64,000 nt of DNA, taken from Stenotrophomonas sp. ASS1 (GTDB taxonomy: Bacteria > Pseudomonadota > Gammaproteobacteria > Xanthomonadales > Xanthomonadaceae). The notes under the pieces are model-generated. The model was given only the letters and a program-made list of their open reading frames with translations, was not told the origin of the DNA and made no database searches. This document shows positions 28,353-37,495 of this stretch, piece by piece. Every line of letters starts with the position of its first letter. Positions within the stretch are counted from its first letter, which is position 1. A program made the position numbers and the translations under genes. The stretch lies in contig NZ_CP031167.1 of the NCBI RefSeq assembly GCF_004346925.1, positions 4,112,001 through 4,176,000 of the forward strand, given 5' to 3'.

Positions 28353-30410
28353 ATGCTGCCTTCCCGTTCTCCCCGTCTGGCCCTGCTGGCCATCGCCCTG
28401 TCAGCCGCCTGCGCTGCCCATGCCGAAGCGCCGGCCGTCAGCCGTAACGCCACCGATCTGGATGCGGTGAAGGTCACCGCCGAACGCACCCATACCGACG
28501 CTGGCGCACTGGGCGACCGCGCCCTGCGCGACACTCCGTTCGCGATCACCGCTGTTGGCCGCGAGCAGATCGAGCAGCGCCAGGTGGTCTCGCTGGGCGA
28601 AGCCTTCCTGCTCGACCCTTCGGTCAGCACCCAGGTCAGCGCCTATGCCAGTGGCTGGAGCTCGCCCATCCGCAACCGCGGTCTGGAGCTGAACTACGAC
28701 AGCTACCGGGTCAATGGCCTGCAGGTCTCTTCCTGGGGCACCGAATGGCCGCTGGAAGTGATGGAACAGGTCGATCTGCTGAAAGGCCCGGGCGGATTCC
28801 TGTATGGCTTCGGCACCCCCGGCGGCATCGTCAATTACATCACCAAGAAGCCGACGGACACGCCCACCTTCTCCGCCCAGCTGGGCTGGCGCGAACAGGG
28901 CATCGTCAGCGGCGGCATCGACGTTGGCGGCCGCTTCGGCAACGAGCAGATGTTCGGCTACCGCTTCAACGCCTTCCAGGAAACAGGCGAGACCTTCAAT
29001 GGCGGACACGTCGATCGCAAGGTGGGCGCACTGTCGCTGGACGCGCGCCTGAGCGATGCGCTCATCTGGACCTTCGACGGAGTGTTCCAGTCGCGCGACC
29101 TGCGCGAGGAATCACCGCAGTACTACTTCCGTGGCCTGACCTCGTTGCCGCGGCCGATCGCCGGAGATACCGACAACAGCGTGCCCGGCACCTACTACGA
29201 CACACGCTCCAGCCTGCTGTCGACCGGCTTGAACTGGCAGATCAACAGCGACTGGAAAGCCAGCCTGAGTTACGGCGTCACCACCTCGTGGAATGACGTC
29301 AACAAGATCTTCGCCTACATCGACGATCTCAACGGCGACTACGACGTCAACGTCTACGAACTGGGTGGCAAGAGCGAGTGGAAGCTGGCCCAGGCGATGC
29401 TGCAGGGCAGCTTCCGCACCGGCCCCCTTCAGCATCAGGTGGTGGCGGGCATCAGCCACCAGACCGGACTGGGCTGGGACCGCCCCTACGAGTGGAACCT
29501 GATTGGCCGCGCCAACCTGTACCAGCGCCATGCCATCCGCCACGACGCCGTTGGTTCGCGGGTGATGACCCGCGGCGACGAGACGGTGCAGCAGGCGGTG
29601 TTCGCAAGCGATACGGTGAACCTCGGCAGCGGCTGGTCGGTGCTGGCGGGCTGGCGCTACAACGACTTCGAAACCAAGGGGCGGTACCACACCTACCCGG
29701 TCACCCCGACCTACGCCGTGATGTTCAAGCCCAGCGAGGCGGTCACCCTCTACGCCAGCTACATCGAGTCGCTCGAAGCGGGCAGCCGCGTAGGCAACAG
29801 CTACATCAACGCCGGTGACGTGCTTGATCCCACCATCAGCAAGCAGTACGAGATCGGGGCCAAGGTCGAAGCGGCGCGTTGGAATGCGAACGTGGCCGCG
29901 TTTCGGCTGGAACGTGGTGCCAACATCGATGAGCTCACGCCGGCCGGCAAGCGCCTGGTGCAGGACGGCATCACGCTGTACGAAGGCATTGAAGCCAGTG
30001 CCGACCTGCACCTCAACGATGCACTGACCGTCGGCGGCGGCGTCACCTGGCTGGATCCGACCTACGACAAGCTGTCCCCGGGCAGCGCCGCACAGGAAGG
30101 CAACCGCACCGCCGGTGCTGCGCGCTGGAGCGGGGTACTGCACGCCACCTACCAGCTGCCGTGGGTAGACGGCTTGGAAACCTACGCCGCCGTGCGCTAC
30201 TACGGCGATGTCTGGTATGACGCCGACAACACCCTGAAGCTGCCTGACTACACGCTGGTGAATGCAGGCATCGGCTATCGCCTGCTGGCGTCCGGCCATC
30301 CGGTGACCCTGCGTGCCAGCGTCGAGAACCTGGCCAACCGGAAGTACTGGTCCAACGCCGGCGCCGGCCTGCCGCGCACGTTCGCGGTGAGCGTGCGCTG
30401 GGAGATGTAA
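28353..30410 (+). CDS. TonB-dependent siderophore receptor
   Basis: A 685-residue outer-membrane receptor. The signal peptide ends after AAHA (about residue 24). The plug domain shows DTPFAITAVGREQI, a modified LLDPSVSTQVS region, IRNRGLELN and VDLLKGPGGFLYGFGTPGGIVNY; the barrel ends in FAVSVRWEM with an aromatic/hydrophobic C-terminus expected for Bam insertion. Siderophore-type receptors import ferric chelates using TonB energy; the ligand is unknown. The ATG at 28353 has GAGGA nine bases upstream. No FecI/FecR pair is adjacent, and the Fur-like site upstream fits iron control. Confidence 0.9.
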   Translation: MLPSRSPRLALLAIALSAACAAHAEAPAVSRNATDLDAVKVTAERTHTDAGALGDRALRDTPFAITAVGREQIEQRQVVSLGEAFLLDPSVSTQVSAYASGWSSPIRNRGLELNYDSYRVNGLQVSSWGTEWPLEVMEQVDLLKGPGGFLYGFGTPGGIVNYITKKPTDTPTFSAQLGWREQGIVSGGIDVGGRFGNEQMFGYRFNAFQETGETFNGGHVDRKVGALSLDARLSDALIWTFDGVFQSRDLREESPQYYFRGLTSLPRPIAGDTDNSVPGTYYDTRSSLLSTGLNWQINSDWKASLSYGVTTSWNDVNKIFAYIDDLNGDYDVNVYELGGKSEWKLAQAMLQGSFRTGPLQHQVVAGISHQTGLGWDRPYEWNLIGRANLYQRHAIRHDAVGSRVMTRGDETVQQAVFASDTVNLGSGWSVLAGWRYNDFETKGRYHTYPVTPTYAVMFKPSEAVTLYASYIESLEAGSRVGNSYINAGDVLDPTISKQYEIGAKVEAARWNANVAAFRLERGANIDELTPAGKRLVQDGITLYEGIEASADLHLNDALTVGGGVTWLDPTYDKLSPGSAAQEGNRTAGAARWSGVLHATYQLPWVDGLETYAAVRYYGDVWYDADNTLKLPDYTLVNAGIGYRLLASGHPVTLRASVENLANRKYWSNAGAGLPRTFAVSVRWEM

Positions 30411-30462
30411 GGTGCCGGTCCCCGCCGTCCATGCGGACGACGGGCCCGCACATGGACGGTGG

Positions 30463-30483
30463 GTGCGGACCGTTGGTCCGCAC
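30463..30483. repeat. GTGCGGACC palindrome downstream of the receptor
   Basis: GTGCGGACCGTTGGTCCGCA plus C, the same palindrome as the end of the tandem array at 28153, so the receptor gene is bracketed by two copies. Confidence 0.8.
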
Positions 30484-30539
30484 TCCATATTTCACCCCGC
30501 ACCCGCAATAATGGTGGGAGACCCTTCCACCGAGCCTGC

Positions 30540-32717
30540 ATGCCCGCCCGCGAATCCCGCCTCAGCCGCCTGTGGGCCCACGAAAAGGCCAGTTATGGCC
30601 TTCGGGTGTTCATCGCCCTGACCGCAGCGCTTGCCGTGTGCTGGCAGCTGGACGCGCTCACTGCCCTGCCCGGCGTGTTCCTCGGCATCATCGCCAGCGC
30701 CATCGCCGAGACCGATGACAACTGGTGGGGCCGTACCAAGGCGGTACTGCTGTCGCTGCTGTGCTTCTGCCTCGCCGCCGCCTCGGTGATCTGGCTGTTC
30801 CCCTGGCCGTGGATCTTCATCGGCGCGCTGGCGCTGTCCACCTTCGGGTTGACCCTGCTGGGTGCGCTCGGCGAGCGCTACGCGTCCATCGCCCAGGCCA
30901 CGGTAACGCTTGCGATCTACACCATGATCGGGCTGGAGCAGCATGGCGCCAGCGACCTGCACAGCGCGCTGGACGCGGTCAGCCACCTGCTGGCCGGTGC
31001 GGTCTGGTACGGCCTGCTGTCGATCCTGTGGACCGCACTGTTCGCCAACCGTCCGGTACGCGAACGCGTGGCGCGACTGTACGTTGAACTGGGCCGCTAC
31101 CTGCAGTTGAAGGCAACACTGTTCGAGCCAGTGCGCGAGGCCGACCTGCAGCGTCGCCAGCTCGACCTGGCCGAACAGAACCGGCGCGTGGTTGGTGCAT
31201 TGAATGAAGCCAAGACCGCGATCCTGGCCCGCTTCGGCCGTTCCGGGCGGCCCGGCGTGAACTCCGGCCTGTACCTGCGCCTCTACTACATGGCACAGGA
31301 TTTCCACGAGCGCGCCAGCTCCTCGCACTACCCGTACGGTGCGCTGGTCGATGCCTTCTTCCACAGCGATGTGCTGTACCGCTGCCAGCGCCTGCTCGAC
31401 CTGCAGGGGCAGGCCTGCGCACGGCTGGGCGAGGCGATCCGCCTGCGCCGTCCGTTCGTGTATGGCGAAAGCAACCAGCAGGCCGGGCGCGACCTGGCCG
31501 ATGCGCTGGCCTATCTGCGCGACCAGCAGCGGCCGCAGTGGCAGCGACTGCTTGGCTCGCTGGATCTGCTGGTGCACAACCTGCGCAGCATCGAGCGCCG
31601 CCTGCTGGATGCCGAGCGCTCCGAGGCCAGCCTGGACAACGTCGATACCCGCCTGCGCGACAGCAACCCGCACACCCTGCGCGAGATGGGCGTGCGCGTG
31701 CGCCAGCAGCTCACGCCCGGCTCGGTCCTGTTCCGCCACGGCCTGCGCATGGCATTGGCTCTGATCGCCGGCTTCGCGGCAATCCGCTTGTTCAATGCAC
31801 AGAACGGCTCGTGGGTGCTGCTGACCATCGTGTTCGTGTGCCGCCCCAACTTCGGCGCGACCCGCCAGCGCCTTGCACAACGCATCGTCGGCACCGTGGC
31901 CGGCCTGGTGCTGACCTGGGCACTGCTGCAGCTGTTCCCACAGCTGCACGTACAGCTGCTGATCGCGCTGCTGTCGGCGCTGCTGTTCTTCTTCACCCGC
32001 ACCGACCGCTACCTGGTGGCGTCGGCGGCGATCACGGTGATGGCCCTGACCTGCTTCAACCTGATCGGCGACGGCTTCGTGCTGATCGTGCCGCGCATGG
32101 TCGATACGCTGCTGGGTTGTGCGATCGCCGCCGCGGCCGCCTTCCTGATCCTGCCCGACTGGCAGGGCCGGCAGCTGCATCTTGTGCTGGCGCGGGTGCT
32201 GGACACCGCCGCGCGCTATCTGGATTCGGTACTGGGCCAGTACCGCAGCGGCATGCGTGATGACCTGGCCTACCGCATCGCCCGCCGCGACATGCACAAC
32301 GCCGACGCCGCGCTATCCACCGCGTTGTCGAACATGCTGCGTGAGCCCGGCCATGTGCGCCGCAATCTGGATGCCGGCTTCCACTTCCTGGCGCTGTCCA
32401 ACACACTGCTCGGGCACCTGTCGGCCCTGGGTGCGCACCGCGACCAGGTGGACAGCTACGCCGGCGATCCGCTGGCGCTGGCTGCCGGTGAGCGCGTGCG
32501 CAAGGCGCTGCAGCAACTGGCGACGGCCCTGAGCGCTCGGCAGCCGGTCAGCGAGGACGACAACGACGCTGATCGCGCGGTGGCGGCCGAACTGGAACAG
32601 ATCGACGAGGCGATGCCGCCGAAGCTGCAGCTGATCCGCACGCAGATGGCGCTGGTGCTGCGGATGCTGCCGAAGGTGCGGGCGGCGGCGAATGAGGCGG
32701 TGACCAGCCTGACCTGA
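30540..32717 (+). CDS. FUSC family membrane transporter (YccS/YhfK-like)
   Basis: A 725-residue inner-membrane protein. Two clusters of membrane segments, about residues 20-160 and 395-530, bracket cytoplasmic domains, the layout of fusaric-acid-resistance-like (FUSC) proteins. The second cluster begins with FRHGLRMALALIAGFAAIRLF and includes SWVLLTIVFVCRPNFGATRQRLAQRIVGT in order, which is the family's most conserved segment. YccS-type proteins are thought to export aromatic or carboxylic acids, but the substrate here is unknown. The ATG at 30540 has only a weak ribosome-binding site; an in-frame upstream start would add basic residues without family support. Confidence 0.85.
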   Translation: MPARESRLSRLWAHEKASYGLRVFIALTAALAVCWQLDALTALPGVFLGIIASAIAETDDNWWGRTKAVLLSLLCFCLAAASVIWLFPWPWIFIGALALSTFGLTLLGALGERYASIAQATVTLAIYTMIGLEQHGASDLHSALDAVSHLLAGAVWYGLLSILWTALFANRPVRERVARLYVELGRYLQLKATLFEPVREADLQRRQLDLAEQNRRVVGALNEAKTAILARFGRSGRPGVNSGLYLRLYYMAQDFHERASSSHYPYGALVDAFFHSDVLYRCQRLLDLQGQACARLGEAIRLRRPFVYGESNQQAGRDLADALAYLRDQQRPQWQRLLGSLDLLVHNLRSIERRLLDAERSEASLDNVDTRLRDSNPHTLREMGVRVRQQLTPGSVLFRHGLRMALALIAGFAAIRLFNAQNGSWVLLTIVFVCRPNFGATRQRLAQRIVGTVAGLVLTWALLQLFPQLHVQLLIALLSALLFFFTRTDRYLVASAAITVMALTCFNLIGDGFVLIVPRMVDTLLGCAIAAAAAFLILPDWQGRQLHLVLARVLDTAARYLDSVLGQYRSGMRDDLAYRIARRDMHNADAALSTALSNMLREPGHVRRNLDAGFHFLALSNTLLGHLSALGAHRDQVDSYAGDPLALAAGERVRKALQQLATALSARQPVSEDDNDADRAVAAELEQIDEAMPPKLQLIRTQMALVLRMLPKVRAAANEAVTSLT

Positions 32718-32742
32718 TCCCTCATCGCTGGTGGGACATTCC

Positions 32743-32765
32743 ATCCACGCATGGCGTGGATCTAC
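32743..32765. repeat. GTAGATCCACGCC-family REP
   Basis: A full-length 23-bp palindrome (ATCCACGCATGGCGTGGATC then TAC) between the FUSC and SDR genes. Confidence 0.85.
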
Positions 32766-32857
32766 TGCATCGCGTGCAACCGTGCGTTGCGTATGGCGAT
32801 GCATCCCGATCACGTTCCCGCGCGGATACTGGGTGATCCCCTGCCCCGGATTCCTCC

Positions 32858-33652
32858 ATGAAGATCGAACTCACCGGCCGTACCGCGCTGGTCACCGCCT
32901 CCACCGCCGGCATCGGCCTGGCGATTGCCCAGGGCCTGGCCAACGCGGGCGCGCGGATCATTCTCAACGGCCGCAGCACCGACAGCGTCGAACGCGCCCG
33001 CCAGCGCCTGCTCGCCGCCGTTCCGGGTGCCGACGTGCTCGGCGTGGCCGCCGACCTCTCCGATGCGGCCGGCGTCGACACGCTGCTGGCAGGCCTGCCC
33101 AAGGTCGACATCCTGGTCAACAACGCCGGCATTTTCGGCCCCGAGGACTTCTTCGAGACCGAAGACGCGACCTGGGAACGTTACTGGCAGACCAACGTGA
33201 TGTCCGGCGTGCGCCTGTCGCGGGCACTGTTGCCGGCCATGGTCGATGCCGGCTGGGGTCGCGTCCTGTTCATCTCGTCCGAATCGGCACGCAACATTCC
33301 GGCCGACATGATCCACTACGGTGTCAGCAAGACCGCGCAGCTGTCGCTGTCGCGCGGCCTGGCCAAGCGCGTGGCCGGCAGCGGCGTCACCGTCAACGCG
33401 GTGTTGCCCGGCCCGACCCTGTCCGACGGTTTCGCGGCGATGTTCGAAGATGAACGCCAGCGCAGCGGCAAGCCACTGGAGCAGATCGGCCGCGAGTTCG
33501 TGATGGCACACCGGCCGTCTTCGGTGATCCAGCGCACCGCCACGGTCGAGGAAGTGGCCAACATGGTGGTGTATCTGGCCTCGCCGCAGGCCTCGGCGAC
33601 CTCGGGTGCGGCGCTGCGCGTGGATGGCGGCGTGGTCGACGATATCGTCTGA
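32858..33652 (+). CDS. short-chain dehydrogenase/reductase
   Basis: A 264-residue classical SDR. The cofactor motif is TASTAGIG (residues 14-21), the structural motif is NNAGIFG, the catalytic serine is in FISSES, and the active-site pair is YGVSK. An Arg at the end of the second strand (LNGRSTDS) suggests NADP(H) preference. Such enzymes oxidise or reduce alcohols, ketones or sugars; the substrate cannot be told. The C-terminal GAALRVDGGVV is typical. It stands between REP palindromes and appears monocistronic. Confidence 0.9.
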   Translation: MKIELTGRTALVTASTAGIGLAIAQGLANAGARIILNGRSTDSVERARQRLLAAVPGADVLGVAADLSDAAGVDTLLAGLPKVDILVNNAGIFGPEDFFETEDATWERYWQTNVMSGVRLSRALLPAMVDAGWGRVLFISSESARNIPADMIHYGVSKTAQLSLSRGLAKRVAGSGVTVNAVLPGPTLSDGFAAMFEDERQRSGKPLEQIGREFVMAHRPSSVIQRTATVEEVANMVVYLASPQASATSGAALRVDGGVVDDIV

Positions 33653-33665
33653 GACCTATCAAGGT

Positions 33666-33728
33666 GTGCGGACCAACGGTCCGCACCCACAGTTGTGGGG
33701 CTTCAGTAGATCCACGCCATGCGTGGAT
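33666..33728. repeat. paired palindromes: GTGCGGACC type then GTAGATCC type
   Basis: GTGCGGACCAACGGTCCGCA plus C (33666-33686) is followed after 19 bp by a GTAGATCCACGCC palindrome (33706-33728). The same pairing occurs at 63345-63398. Confidence 0.8.
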
Positions 33729-33791
33729 GCATCCCGCCATGGTCCCGGCGGATAGGCAGGAATGCTAGGCTGCGCCGGTCAAGGAGGCTCC

Positions 33792-35681
33792 ATGTCCGGT
33801 CACAACCAGTTCGCCCTGCTGCGCCAGCGCCGTTTCCTGCCGTTCTTCGTCGTCCAGGCGCTCGGAGCGTTCAACGACAATGTGTACCGGCAGGCGATCA
33901 TCAGCATGTTGCTGTTCATGGCCGTACCGGAGGAAGAACTGGGGCTGTACGCCACGCTGGCACCGGCCATCTTCATCCTGCCGTACTTCCTGTTCTCGGC
34001 GCTGGCCGGGCAGATTGCCGACAAACTGGAAAAATCGCGGCTGATCGTGATCACCACCACCATGGAGATCGTGATCATGTCGCTGGCAGCCACCGGCTTC
34101 CTCACTCAGAGCCTGCCGGTGCTGCTGGTCGCCCTGTTCTGCACCGGCATGCAGTCGACCCTGTTCGGCCCGGTGAAGTACTCGGTGCTGCCGTCGGTGC
34201 TCAAGCCCGAAGAGCTGACCGGTGGCAACGGCCTGGTTGAAATGGGCACCTCGATGTCGATCCTGTCCGGCATGATCGTCGGCGGCCTGGTGTTCACCGT
34301 CGCCGGCAGCCACGGTACGGTGGTGGCGGCCTGCACGATCATCGGCCTGGCGATCTGCGGCAACATCGCCGCGCGCCTGATTCCCAAGGTCGATGCCGGC
34401 GACCCGAACCTGAAGATCAACTGGAACCCGCTGCCCGAATCACTGGCGGTGCTGCGCATGGCGCGCCAGCAGAAGGCGGTGCGCAATTCAATCCTGGGCG
34501 TGTCCTGGTTCTGGTTCGTCGGCACCGTGCTGACCTCGCAGCTGCCGGCCTATGCCGTGACCAACCTCGGCGGTGAGCCGACCCTGTATATCTTTGCGCT
34601 GGCCCTGTTCTCGGTCGGCACCGGCGTTGGCTCGTTGCTGTGCGAGAAGCTGTCGGCACGCACGGTGGAAATCGGCCTGGTGCCGCTGGGTGCGTTCGGC
34701 ATGACCGCGTTCCTGCTCGACCTGTATTTCGCCCGCAGTGGCGAAGCGACCGTGCACGGACTGACCATCGGGACGTTCCTGCAGCAGCCGGGCAGCATCC
34801 GCATCGTCATCGACCTGATCGGCATCGGCCTGTTCACCGGCATCTTCGTGGTGCCGCTGTTCGCGCTGATCCAGAGCCGCACGCCGAAGGCGCAGATGTC
34901 GCGCGTGTTTGCGGCGCTGAACATCCAGAACTCCGGTTTCATCGTCGGCGCAGCCCTGCTGTCGCTGGCCGCGCACAAGCTGCTGCACTGGTCCATCCCG
35001 CAGCAGTTCCTGGCGCTGGCGATCGCCAACGCACTGGTGGCGATCTACATCTTCACCATCGTCCCCGAATTCCTGATGCGCTTCCTCAGCTGGCTGATGG
35101 TGCGCACCCTGTACCGCCTGCGCCCGCACGGCATCGAGGCCAACGTGCCCGACGAGGGCGCCGCGCTGCTGGTCTGCAACCATGTCAGCTACATGGACGC
35201 ACTGATCCTGTCGGCGACGATCCCGCGCCCGGTGCGCTTCGTCATGTACTACAAGATCTTCAACATCCCGGTGATGCGCTGGATCTTCCGGACCGCCAAG
35301 GCGATCCCGATCGCCGGTGCGCGCGAAGACCCGGCGCTGATGCAGCGCGCGTTCGATGACATCGACGCTGCGCTGGCCGAAGGCGAGCTGGTCTGCATCT
35401 TCCCGGAAGGCGCGCTGACCAAGGATGGCGCGATGGCACCGTTCAAGTCCGGCGTCGAGAAGATCCTCGAACGGCGGCCGGTGCCGGTGGTGCCGATGGC
35501 GCTGCGCGGCATGTGGTCGAGCATGTGGAGCCGGCGCGACAGCCGCCTGGGCCGCATGCGCGTGCCGCGCCGTTTCCGCGCCACCGTCGAGGTGGTGGCG
35601 GCAGCGGCCGTGGATGGCCACAGCACCAGCGCACCGGTGCTGGAGGCCCAGGTGCGGGCCCTGCGCGGCGATCACGCCTGA
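33792..35681 (+). CDS. MFS transporter fused to a 1-acyl-glycerol-phosphate acyltransferase domain
   Basis: A 629-residue two-part protein. Residues 1-415 are a 12-helix MFS domain like the lysophospholipid flippase LplT (FNDNVYRQAI near the start; TGGNGLVEMGTSMSILSG in the middle). Residues 440-629 are a PlsC-type acyltransferase with the catalytic NHVSYMD (HX4D) and the FPEGALT motif. Family knowledge points to import of lysophospholipids across the inner membrane and reacylation. The acyl-ACP synthetase domain found in LplT-Aas fusions is absent, so the acyl donor must come from elsewhere. The ATG at 33792 has a strong AAGGAGG site. Confidence 0.9.
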   Translation: MSGHNQFALLRQRRFLPFFVVQALGAFNDNVYRQAIISMLLFMAVPEEELGLYATLAPAIFILPYFLFSALAGQIADKLEKSRLIVITTTMEIVIMSLAATGFLTQSLPVLLVALFCTGMQSTLFGPVKYSVLPSVLKPEELTGGNGLVEMGTSMSILSGMIVGGLVFTVAGSHGTVVAACTIIGLAICGNIAARLIPKVDAGDPNLKINWNPLPESLAVLRMARQQKAVRNSILGVSWFWFVGTVLTSQLPAYAVTNLGGEPTLYIFALALFSVGTGVGSLLCEKLSARTVEIGLVPLGAFGMTAFLLDLYFARSGEATVHGLTIGTFLQQPGSIRIVIDLIGIGLFTGIFVVPLFALIQSRTPKAQMSRVFAALNIQNSGFIVGAALLSLAAHKLLHWSIPQQFLALAIANALVAIYIFTIVPEFLMRFLSWLMVRTLYRLRPHGIEANVPDEGAALLVCNHVSYMDALILSATIPRPVRFVMYYKIFNIPVMRWIFRTAKAIPIAGAREDPALMQRAFDDIDAALAEGELVCIFPEGALTKDGAMAPFKSGVEKILERRPVPVVPMALRGMWSSMWSRRDSRLGRMRVPRRFRATVEVVAAAAVDGHSTSAPVLEAQVRALRGDHA

Positions 35682-35863
35682 CGAGATGGGCCCGCCGAGC
35701 GGGCCCAGCGGACTCCCCCACATACGTCATCGTCCAGTGGTGTACGCGACATGTCGTGACTGTAAACGCATACATGCAACGCAGGTTGCGGTAGATTACG
35801 CACCCACAGGGGGGAGGTCCGGCCGATTCATCATGGCCGGCCACCAAGGAATGGAGTCTCGCT

Positions 35864-36151
35864 TTGAATCAACCACCACCGCTCAGCCGTCCGGTCTACA
35901 TCCCCAACCATCTGGTCTGGGCGATCCTGACGACGCTTTTCTGCTGCCTGCCGTTGGGCGTGGTGTCGATCGTGTACGCCTCCCAGGTCGATGGCCGCCG
36001 CGCGGCCGGCGACCTGCCGGGGGCCTACAGTGCGTCGCGCAAGGCGGGCTGGTGGGCGGTGGCTTCGGCCGTGGCCCTGCCGGTCCTGTTGCTGTTGTGG
36101 TTCGGGCTGTTCGGCGGCTTGGCCGTACTGGGCGCTCTTTCCGACCAATGA
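35864..36151 (+). CDS. CD225/dispanin-like small membrane protein
   Basis: A 95-residue protein with two membrane segments. The first, VWAILTTLFCCLPLGVVSIVY, with its double cysteine and following ASQVDGRRAAGD loop, is the hallmark of the CD225/dispanin family (related by fold to vertebrate IFITM proteins). The start is TTG at 35864 with a GGAG site seven bases upstream, because the nearby ATG at 35851 is out of frame. The next gene is a paralogue 34 bp downstream. Bacterial dispanins have no firm function. Confidence 0.85.
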   Translation: MNQPPPLSRPVYIPNHLVWAILTTLFCCLPLGVVSIVYASQVDGRRAAGDLPGAYSASRKAGWWAVASAVALPVLLLLWFGLFGGLAVLGALSDQ

Positions 36152-36185
36152 TTCACCACCACCACCCATCAAGGAGCTTGAACCC

Positions 36186-36464
36186 ATGAATACTGCTACT
36201 CCGCAGGTCCCGAACAACCTGGTCTGGGCGATCCTGACCACCCTGTTCTGCTGCCTGCCGGCCGGCATCGTGTCGATCGTCTACGCCGCCCAGGTCAACG
36301 GCAAGCTGGCGGCCGGCGACATCGCCGGCGCCCAGGACTCCGCCGCCAAGGCCAAGAAGTGGGCCATGTGGTCGGCCATCGCCTGGGTCGTGCTGGTCGT
36401 GCTGTACGTGCTGTTCTTCGTTGTGCTCGGCGGCATGGGCGCGATGAGCAACGGCAACTACTGA
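36186..36464 (+). CDS. CD225/dispanin-like small membrane protein, paralogue
   Basis: A 92-residue paralogue of the preceding protein; the segment LVWAILTTLFCCLP is identical and AAGDIAGAQDSAAKAKKW corresponds to its loop. A second membrane segment ends in a Gly/Met-rich tail. The two genes are a tandem duplication and are probably cotranscribed. Confidence 0.87.
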   Translation: MNTATPQVPNNLVWAILTTLFCCLPAGIVSIVYAAQVNGKLAAGDIAGAQDSAAKAKKWAMWSAIAWVVLVVLYVLFFVVLGGMGAMSNGNY

Positions 36465-36475
36465 TACGCCTGGAC

Positions 36476-36503
36476 GGATCCGGCGCCTGCGCCGGATCCG
36501 TTG
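36476..36503 (+). terminator. hairpin after the dispanin pair
   Basis: GGATCCGGCGC/GCGCCGGATCC-type perfect stem followed by a short T-rich TTGTTG, twelve bases after the second dispanin gene. It overlaps the 5' region of the DUF2752 gene and may attenuate read-through. Confidence 0.55.
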
Positions 36504-36507
36504 TTGC

Positions 36508-36933
36508 ATGTCCGCGCTTCCCGCTCGTTCCCGACTCGCCCGCTGGGCACCGCTGCTGGTTTCCGCCGGCCTGGCCGTGGGTGCCACGGTGGTGCTGCGC
36601 AACGTCAATCCGTATGTCGCCGGCAATCCCCTGCCGAGCTGCCCGCTGTACGCGCTGACCGGCCTGTACTGCCCGGGCTGTGGCAGCACGCGCTGCCTGT
36701 ATTCCCTGGTCCACTTCGACCTGCCCGGCGCGATGGCGATGAACCCGCTGCTGGTCATCAGCCTGCCGTTCCTGTTGTTGATGCTGCTGAACATCGCCGG
36801 CATCCGCCCACGCGTGCTCGACCCGCTGATGCGGGTGCTGGCCAATCCTGTGTTCTGGCTCTGGGTGCTGCCCGGGTATGCGCTGCTGCGCAACCTGCCG
36901 TGGGCACCGTTCACTGCACTGGCACCGATCTAG
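36508..36933 (+). CDS. DUF2752 membrane protein
   Basis: A 141-residue protein with an N-terminal hydrophobic segment, then CPLYALTGLYCPGCGSTRCLY, containing the conserved CPGCGSTR motif of DUF2752, and two or three further membrane segments. The family has no assigned biochemical role; it often travels with CD225/TM2-type small membrane proteins, as it does here, so a shared envelope function is a reasonable guess. The stop codon lies just before repeat copy B. Confidence 0.85.
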   Translation: MSALPARSRLARWAPLLVSAGLAVGATVVLRNVNPYVAGNPLPSCPLYALTGLYCPGCGSTRCLYSLVHFDLPGAMAMNPLLVISLPFLLLMLLNIAGIRPRVLDPLMRVLANPVFWLWVLPGYALLRNLPWAPFTALAPI

Positions 36934-37495
36934 GTTTCCAGCCAACGGCGCAGCCCCTCGTGGTGGACGGCGTTTGTCGGTCATGGGGTTGGCCGGGCGG
37001 GATGGGTTTGCGGGGGACGCCGTGAATCCGTCCGTGGAGGCTTGGCCGCGGCTTGCTCGTGTGCGCTGTCCTGCGCACACGGCAAGACCGGGGTTGAGCC
37101 TCCTGCCCAACCCGCCCGAGGCATGCCTCGGGCCCATGCCGCGGACACCCCCGCAAACCCATCCCGCCCGGCCACGGACAGTTTCCGTGCGCGTCCACCA
37201 CGGAAAAGAAAGAGAAGATCAAAAGCGGAAGCGGATCGCTTCGCTCTGCATCCACGCATGGCGTGGATCTACCGTGTCGACCAAGGTCGACACCTACCAA
37301 CAGCCGCGGGAATCTGTCGAAGGCGGGGTGGGTCGGATGGCGGGGGTGTGAGCCGCATGGATGCGGCGACCAAGCCTCCACGGACGGATTCACGGCGTCC
37401 CCCGCCATCCGACCCACCCCGCCAACCCGCAGCAATCCAGCTGTTGCTGTTGCTGTTGCCTCTGCAGGTGCAGGGCTGCAAGCCCTGCAAAGCAA
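36934..37495. repeat. composite long-hairpin element, copy B, between DUF2752 and ampE
   Basis: A 562-bp gap between convergent genes. Hairpin B1 is closed by a perfect 26-bp stem (36991-37016 with 37148-37173) and contains nested palindromes (GTGTGCG/CGCACAC near 37059-37080, CCCGAGGCATGCCTCGGG near 37114-37131). Hairpin B2 is closed by a perfect 24-bp stem (37323-37346 with 37399-37422). Between are the TCCACCACGGAAAAG box near 37194, a GTAGATCC palindrome (37250-37272) and a GTAGGTGTCGACC palindrome (37274-37297). GCAGGGCT/AGCCCTGC ends the unit near 37470-37488. The order matches copy A. Confidence 0.85.
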
